Origin: Brachypodium distachyon
Lineage: Eukaryota; Streptophyta; Magnoliopsida; Poales; Poaceae
Assembly: GCF_000005505.3 (NCBI RefSeq)
Contig: NC_016133.3
Span: 13,330,001-13,394,000, forward strand
Direction: 5' to 3'
DNA: 64,000 nucleotides
Numbering within the stretch: position 1 is the first letter of the stretch; the number at the start of each line of letters is the position of its first letter. The notes beneath the pieces are model-generated. The model saw nothing but the letters and a program-made list of their open reading frames with translations. It had not been told where the DNA came from and made no database searches. The position numbers were made by a program, and so were the translations under genes. Below, one piece after another: positions 57,823 through 64,000 of this stretch.

Positions 57823-58562
57823 TGTTGGAGAACAGATCTAGGGTTTGGAGATTTGGAGAAAATGGTGCTTGCGCGAGGCTCGGGCTAGCAAGCTGATGCG
57901 GCGGAGACCCAGATGGGTGCGAGCGAACCGGCGGCGGCGAGCTTGGAGGCGAGAAACCACGGCGGCGGGCGAGCTCAGTGCTAGCAGTGGCGGCGGAGTG
58001 CGCGAGAAGCGAGAAGACAGAGGAAGGAGAAGAGTGCAAGGAGTGCGAAGGGTTTTCTGCCTACGCCCTCCTCCTGTTTTTATAGCCGTGGCACAGTAAT
58101 GGGGTGCGGGTTTCCCGTGCCCACCACCTTAGTGGCTAACGGGAAGATTGTGCACGATTTGGGGCAGTTACTCCCATCAAAGCGCATGCTTGGTTACTGC
58201 GTGGCGTGCTGCCGAGAATCCCGCAAGATCCGGGAGGATAAGTTTCTGCAGGTGTTCCCGCAAGTCCGGCGTAACTCAAGCCTTATCCTCCCGTTGGTGT
58301 AAAGAGTCTAAGTCACAGGTGGCGTCTGTATCGCAGGAGTAAGTTTTCAACTGTCGGTCAGGGAGAAGAAAGAATCCCGGCTAAGGGCTGGATAAGCGCG
58401 CCAACCCGGAATGTCGGAATAATTTGATCTCGGCTAGGAAAACCTGGGGTTGTCTCGGCATCCCTCTCGGCTGAACCCAAGTAGGCGTTGGTGGTCTGTC
58501 TATGGAAAACTGTCGCGACCCGACATTCTTCTTCGCCGAACCACAACAGCTTCGGGGACTAG

Positions 58563-59266
58563 TGTCGGGGGAGTGACCCCGAGTAGGGTCATGGCGACAC
58601 AACTCTAGCCGAGATGACGGAGGTAAAGCCGGCATAGTTATGTATGCCGGCATCGTAAAGCTAAACTAACGCTAAGCCGGCATCCCGGGTGTATGCCGGC
58701 ATGGCTATTTTGTCTTATGAGTTTGCAGGATAAGGACGAGCACCTTGATCTCGGTGATAGCCGAGATCTTCCAACGGTCCTATCCTGACCACGCGGTGCA
58801 AAGTAAAGCAAAGTCATCATCATCTCAGAAAAGCAGTCAGCGCCTTCGTACCGACGCCAGACGACTGCAGAGAGGAAGCACCGAAAGAGAATCTCTGACG
58901 GAAGCCGGCAGAGGATAGCGGTACTTTCTGCGGGGTGACAGGGAAAAGTAAAGTTGTCTTGTCCCCTATGGTGCTACCGAGAGGGAACCAAGCCGTCAGT
59001 GTGACATGGCTGGCCTATAAATAGAACCTCACCCCTCTGTAGAAGGGAGGAGAGAGCACTTAGGCATTTAGGGTTTTCCCTTTTTCTTCTTCTTTCTCAA
59101 GAATACAGCTCAAGAAGCGCCATGGTAGGAGCTTGTCTATCTCGGCTAATACAACAAAACAGGAGTATGCGTCTTACCTCGGAAGGAGGGCTCCGTACCT
59201 AGGTAAATCGGTGTGTGTTTGTGAGTTTGTGCATGTTTCCTTTCACGTCCTCCCTCCTCCACGACA
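58563..59266 (+). mobile_element. 3' LTR of the Tat element (704 bp)
   Basis: Begins TGTCGGGGGAG and ends CCTCCACGACA, a TGTCG..CGACA pair, preceded by the purine-rich tract GCTTCGGGGACTAG. Several CCGGCAT/ATGCCGG motifs occur inside. The LTR promoter is TATAAATA at 59016-59023. The other LTR is not in the window. Confidence 0.85.
59016..59023 (+). promoter_or_regulatory. TATA box in the 3' LTR
   Basis: TATAAATA in the context GGCCTATAAATAGAACC, about 240 bp before the LTR end. It is oriented toward TAC1, 4.2 kb away. Confidence 0.6.
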
Positions 59267-59625
59267 AGAAACGTGGTAACACTCTGTATCTTCTTTCGAT
59301 TCATGTAAGAGTTCATATTTCTTCATATGCCCTTTTGTGCCTGCCAGGTCGGGCTGCTGAAGTAAGAGAGGTTGGGAAAAAAAATCAAGTTTGCCATAGG
59401 GGCTTGAAGGTCATTTCACATGGCATTATTGGGCTCAGAAATTGGATAATGCTTTAAGTAAAAGAAAAGGGCGTAGTAAAGAGGTGGCATATGATATATG
59501 GTGGCGTAAAGATGGGCACACCATTAAGCTGAAGTAAAAGAGGGCATATGATCAAACCCCCCTGTCGGCTCTACCAGTGCTGCTGCCTTAGCTAGTTCCA
59601 GCCTTTTGCGTTCAATTCTTCGAGA

Positions 59626-59859
59626 TAACCTGGCACCCAGACAGGGCTTGGGCTCCAGTTTTCTGCCCAAAAGCCCGAAATAATATTTTTAAGAAAATAG
59701 GTATAATAAATCATTTTATGCCCCCTAAAATGATTAATTGAATAGGTTTTAATGCCAGAAGGATGTTTTATCAGGGTCTCGGACTGGGCTGGGCCAGGCT
59801 GGGCATTTTGGTGCCGGGCTTTGTGAAGCCCAGCCCTGCCAGGGGTTTATCCAGGTATA
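59626..59859. mobile_element. Older, inverted relative of the 46071 MULE-type MITE
   Basis: Shares AAAGCCCGAAAT, then TTTTTAAGAAAATAGGTATA with the reverse of 46071-46310. The ends AACCTGG / CCAGGTAT are inverted. No target duplication remains, so it is older. Confidence 0.6.
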
Positions 59860-61924
59860 CTTTTTGTCTCGATGCTTATTTGATAAAGTGCCATGTATGC
59901 GATGCATACTGTTGGTAAATTTGAACTTGCATTATTTCTGCTTGATGATTCACCATGATGTGTTATGCATATCCAGCTTGAGATGCATTGTGATTAGTAC
60001 TGCACAGCTCATTCTAAATATGTCCATTGGTTTGGTAAATTGAGGAAAATGATGGTTCCATATGTTTTGAGCAAACATAAACTACCAGTAGCATGTGCCA
60101 TGTTCATGGTCCCATGGCGATGGAAGTCAGAATGATTGTCAATTGTGATATAAACTTTATATGATAATGCAGTTCTGTTATCATCAAAATATCCTTAAAT
60201 AGACATGGGAATGACGTGAGTTATTTGAGCTTGGTGCTTTTTGCAGTTTATTTCTTCTCAATAGTGTGCTCAGAATTCTGCATTACATATAAAGAATATT
60301 GCAGAGTTCTAGCAGGAATTGCTACAGGCAAGAAAATGATTAATGAAGCACAACACACTTATACTCTTGTCTCATTAGATTCATGATGGCAAACATGAAA
60401 TATTTCCGTACAATAAAAGTTTCATCAAATAATAACTATACCTATAAGCAGCTGGATCTTGTCCTCTTTTCTCAATTCTTTATATGAGATAGATAACTCG
60501 TGACTCCAGTATCAGCTTGAATTTCACTTCCATATTAAGTGTCTCTCTCTCTCTATAAGGATTGGCTCTGATGGAATTATCTGTTTGTTCCTGTCCTGTA
60601 TATGTTCACCCCGTCTGAATCAATGCTTCGGAATCATGGGGTGCAAATGACGGTGGGTGCAACTTTTGGAGAAATAATGCACAACCTGCTCGGCCCTTGC
60701 ATCGGGGTCCTCCTCCTTGGGGGTAACATTGCTGATATCTTTCTTTGGTATGTTTTATCTTCTTTTCTACATTCACTAATGCTCGCTCCACGGTGCGTGT
60801 CTAATAGGTATCCTCCTATTGTTTTGCAATTGCTGTGAAGCAACTATCTGCTGAACTGTGATGTGCAACTTGATACAGTATTGTCCCTGTCCTTAATAAA
60901 TTAAGTGCCAAGCAAGATTGATCTGGACAGCATATTATTGCCCTCACAAATATGTCTCCGCAGTAAGGCTGCTACTGTAGAAAGATGGACGCAGAACACA
61001 CATTCCTTTTATGGTGGGATTTGGCGACACGCGCCTGGGGGCTGGGGCGCTCTTCATCCATCAGAGTCTGTGGACACAACACAAGCCTGACAGTTTCGAA
61101 GTGGCACTCGCTGGAAGCGAAGAAGCCCATGCAGGTCTCATCTCCATACTGAATGGTGGTGGCAGGGGATTATGCAGGGAAAGCGCCTCATACAGGCATG
61201 GTTACCTTCTCATATCCTCTTGCATTATTATTTCAATAAATACCTGATCAACATGGCATTATTTTGCACATAGTTAGTTAATGGCAACATGACGCTTTAG
61301 TTTTGGAGCAAACAACCACATGAGCTCTGTCATAACTCAAAAGAACATCTTTGGTACATTGGATAGGAGAATCAGAGATGAGAGAACTAATGAAAGCCAC
61401 ATGTATGTTTGTGTCTTGCTATTATAATATATTTTCTTGCCCCAAAGCTGATCACTGAAATTCTAACCTGTTTTAGGCAACCTTATTTACCATTTTGCAA
61501 ATATTTTCTTGATTTGCTTGTTTGAATAAGAATTGATGTAACTTTGAACATCCCGGTTCGTAAAACAAGATTGCATTGATCTGACAAGCATATTTGAGAA
61601 AAGGCAGCAAAAACATCAGTAAGATATGAAATTAGTTAGCCTAGAGGGAAGGATGAGGGGGTCCATTCTAACTATTGTATCATCCAAGTAGACAAATCAA
61701 TGAAGTGAGTAATTTGTAACAAACAAACAAGATCATATGAAAATTGAGATGTTAGCTATCTACGACCAAACTGTTTTTTAGGCAATCACCTGAATTCATT
61801 ACTTCAAAGAGAGAGTTTACAAGAGTGAGGAGAGGCAGTCACGATCATGCCACAGACCGGTGGCTATCTTTTGATCCGTTCATGCCACAGACCGGTGGCT
61901 ATCTTTTGATCCGTTGATAAAGAC

Positions 61925-62117
61925 TTTGGCGATTTTTCCAAATATTCCATACCACTAAAAAGAATAGCACCGGTTAAATCCTGAAATAATCCAAGAAATG
62001 TGACACCCATATGTCAAGTCCAAGAAATGTGACACCCATCATATGTCAAGTCTAGGACTTGAACCTGGGTGGGCTGATTCCACCACAATGAACCAAGCCA
62101 CCTGAGCTAGGCTCAGT
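61925..62117 (-). mobile_element. tRNA-derived SINE (Au-SINE-like)
   Basis: On the minus strand the head contains box A TAGCTCAGGTGG (about 62110) and box B GGTTCAAGTCC (about 62060), correctly spaced for an RNA polymerase III promoter. The body runs through ATTTCTTGGA (present twice owing to a short duplication) to a TTTAACCGGTGCTATT tail. The head resembles Au SINEs of grasses; assignment to that family is from memory. Confidence 0.65.
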
Positions 62118-63178
62118 TCACATCTTTGTATTGATTCTGTTTTGGCAATGTAGCATCCAAAGATTTCCACCCGGTTTGGCACCCTAGAGGACCATACATG
62201 AAGGGTGTGAAGGTCGTCCGGAGCATGCAACAAAGCCTCGTAAGCTCCTTTATTGGTGACTGAGAAGCCGTCCAACAGCGATGGTTTGTCCGGCGGAGGC
62301 AGAAGCTGTACCTGCTGCAACAAAGATCACAAAGAAAATAGGTCGGCCCATCCGCTGAGGTTACTCTGTTTCGGAAGCCGAAATCCAGTCCATCTTGCAT
62401 GATCTCAGCAACTAGGGCATGTTGGCAGGGAATTTATGGCAAATTGACCAAATGATTTTTTCAAGGTGAAAGCTCTGGTTTATTAGGAAAGCAAGCGGAG
62501 TACAGTAAACCTGCTACTGGACTCTGGCTACCACAAATAGCATGCAGCACCTCTGCCAGCTAGAGATGATTATTCAGTTACGCACCTGAAGTCACTCCTT
62601 GTCTATGCCATAATATGTTCCTAGACTTGGTGCTGCAATCTGCAATAATCTTGAGAATATGAAGAAATTGCATGAATATGAAAATTACATCTCTTTGAAA
62701 AGCTGGAATGATGAACATAGTTGTACAGGGTCCTCAAAGAAACATAGTTGTATATGTCAAGTACCTAACTAACTAATGGATTTCAATTTAACTCGTGTTC
62801 TAGTCACCTGCATAACCTGTACTTTGTCAGCTGTGGAAGAACTAAGACTCCTAGCTCTAGTCCTGTCCGGGGGATAAGCTTGTGACAGCTCGTGTACCCA
62901 GTCCATACTATGTCTCTGAGATGACTACTTCGTTAAAAGTTTGCACATGCAGTCAGGCCCCAAGAGGCACATGCAGGGTGCCACAGTTTGATGATTGGGT
63001 TCTCTCCCAATCATTCACTACATGTTGCGATTAGTAAAACTGATCTTTGCTTAGCATGAGATAGCCACAAGGGTGGTATCAGTGAAAGCATTTACTTCAG
63101 TCTAATCAGGCCAAGCCAGAAGCAACCAAAAGTCCATTCTCTTGTCTCCTGGAACATTCAATTGTTGGACTAGTATAT

Positions 63179-63188
63179 TTATATAAGG
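63179..63188 (+). promoter_or_regulatory. TATA box of TAC1
   Basis: TTATATAAGG lies about 75 bp upstream of the TAC1 ATG, a usual plant spacing. Confidence 0.55.
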
Positions 63189-63259
63189 CCATGCCTTGCA
63201 TTTGAGGATCTGAACTACTGTCCAGCTTTCACTTCTGACTCCGGATTGGTTCTAGAGAG

Positions 63260-64000
63260 ATGGGTCTAAAGGTATACAGTTCGCTCATGCGGGTATACAA
63301 TTTGTCAGTGTATACTTTATGCTGCAAAGTACAGGTCTTTTGCAGTTTATGCTTCTCTCAAAACCATGTGTAAGATTCAAATCACTGTTCTTTTATACTT
63401 CTAATGTTGAGTACATGTTCTTGTGGCACAACCAGGTATTCTGTTGGCTGAATCGGAAGATACATTCTAATGTTGAGTACTGCACCATTGATGAAAACAA
63501 AGGTAAGAATGTCAGGAGACCTAGCTTTTATGTGATCATATGTTTCTTTGTCATCAGCCTTTTCTTTTCTTCTTTTTTAAACGGAACAGCCGTGGAGAAG
63601 GAAGACTCTGTGCGTGGGTGTGTGACTGAGCAAGACACTGAAGCCCTGTTGCTCCGTGATGTACTTCTTGACGGCATACTTGCGATTGGCACGCTTGGTT
63701 ACAATGTTAATTCCCTTTATACTGAGGCCTTCCCTGAACAAGATGAGTTCGCCATCGTGGATAGGGAGGAAGTGGAGGAAGAGAAGCATGAAGAGGAACA
63801 GAGTGGTGCCATCGAAGACACATTGGCTACAGCTACAAGCGAACCAGCACCTGCTGTTGAACTTGCTAGGATGCACTCGTCGTTGATGATGAAAGAATGC
63901 AACTTCACGTGTTCTGTTAAGGAAGGAATACTGGTGCGTGAAGTTGAAGTGGAGGATGTCACTGAGATCCAGGAACGACCCCTTCTGATGGTAGAGAAGG
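63260..64000 (+). CDS. TAC1: TAC1 (Tiller Angle Control 1), IGT/LAZY family, 5' part
   Basis: Three exons are seen: 63260-63271 (only MGLK), 63436-63502 and 63590 to beyond 64000, with GT/AG borders and matching phases. A tiny first exon is characteristic of IGT-family genes. The protein starts MGLK-VFCWLNRKIHSNVEY and has the family motif GILAIGT (in LLDGILAIGTLG), followed by an acidic EEVEEEKHEEEQ stretch and MHSSLMMKECNF. It follows rice TAC1 closely as recalled (VEYCTI-ENK, TEQDTEALLLRDVL, EVEDV--IQERPLLM). TAC1 opens tiller and branch angle, acting against LAZY1-type proteins. TAC1 lacks the C-terminal EAR-like motif of LAZY proteins, but that end is outside the window. No lesion in the visible part. 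Confidence 0.92.

Larger units (their letters stand above)
49610..59266 (+). mobile_element. 5'-truncated Ty3/gypsy retrotransposon, Tat lineage
   Basis: Order on the plus strand: end of reverse transcriptase, RNase H, second (archaeal-type) RNase H, integrase, then an antisense gene on the minus strand, then the 3' LTR. The second RNase H and the antisense gene between pol and the 3' LTR are diagnostic of the Tat lineage. gag, protease, most of the reverse transcriptase, the primer-binding site and the 5' LTR are missing. A solo LTR of another family sits inside. The copy cannot move by itself. Confidence 0.9.
59267..63178. other. TAC1 upstream intergenic region
   Basis: Holds a MULE-type relic (59626-59859), a CT-repeat (60541-60554), a 36-bp tandem repeat (about 61846-61915) and a SINE (61925-62117). 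Short open frames at 60602-61247 match nothing I recognise. Otherwise AT-rich non-coding DNA. Confidence 0.45.

Noticed and set aside
60602..61247. Possible exons upstream of TAC1 (hydrophobic LLGGNIADIF-type peptide)
   Set aside because: No consistent splice pattern, no family recognised, and neighbouring frames are broken.

Overview
The window is nuclear DNA of a grass, most probably a cool-season (Pooideae) species. The starch synthase III N-terminus reads very close to what I recall of wheat SSIII. Stowaway MITEs, Tat-lineage Ty3/gypsy DNA and a tRNA-derived SINE are present, and genes have GC-rich 5' ends with introns. Seven protein genes in 64 kb is denser than typical Triticeae DNA, so a compact Brachypodium-like genome is plausible; the species cannot be fixed from sequence alone.

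Layout. 207-5961 (-): 5' two thirds of starch synthase III; its catalytic domain lies left of the window. Its first intron and upstream region carry two copies of the same ancestral promoter segment. 6344-10819: MITEs, a copia-like gag fragment and two LINE-like 3' ends. 11225-13075 (+): polyphenol oxidase. 16872-25060 (+): 20-exon aconitase with a 1.1-kb tandem duplication in intron 1. 26472-28773 (+): CRIPT. 29555-32616 (-): coiled-coil protein of the BRANCHLESS TRICHOME-like family. 33025-37811: a MULE-like inverted-repeat element whose left arm is split by a 2.9-kb mariner/Stowaway-type element and whose core is a minisatellite. 40562-45103 (-): intact CC-NB-ARC-LRR resistance-type gene. 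46071-48816: three MULE-like elements, two with clear 9-10 bp target duplications. 49610-59266: 5'-truncated Tat-lineage Ty3/gypsy retrotransposon with broken pol, an inserted solo LTR, a nearly intact antisense multi-exon gene, a tandem repeat array and the 3' LTR. 63260-64000 (+): first three exons of TAC1 (IGT/LAZY family), running off the right edge.

The host genes are unrelated housekeeping, metabolic, defence and architecture genes; they form no operon or pathway. SSIII makes starch in plastids, PPO oxidises phenols in the thylakoid lumen, aconitase serves the TCA/glyoxylate pathways, CRIPT is a small zinc-ribbon protein, the NLR is an immune receptor, and TAC1 sets shoot angle. From memory of rice, SSIIIa and aconitase are neighbours on chromosome 8, while PPO is on chromosome 4 and TAC1 on chromosome 9, so this region seems to combine a conserved block with transposed or rearranged genes.

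No wholly new biological system was found. The most notable structures are the ghost SSIII promoter inside SSIII intron 1, the mariner-in-MULE nest, the solo LTR whose removal restores the pol reading frame, and the well-preserved antisense gene in an otherwise decayed retrotransposon. No tRNA, rRNA or CRISPR array was recognised.
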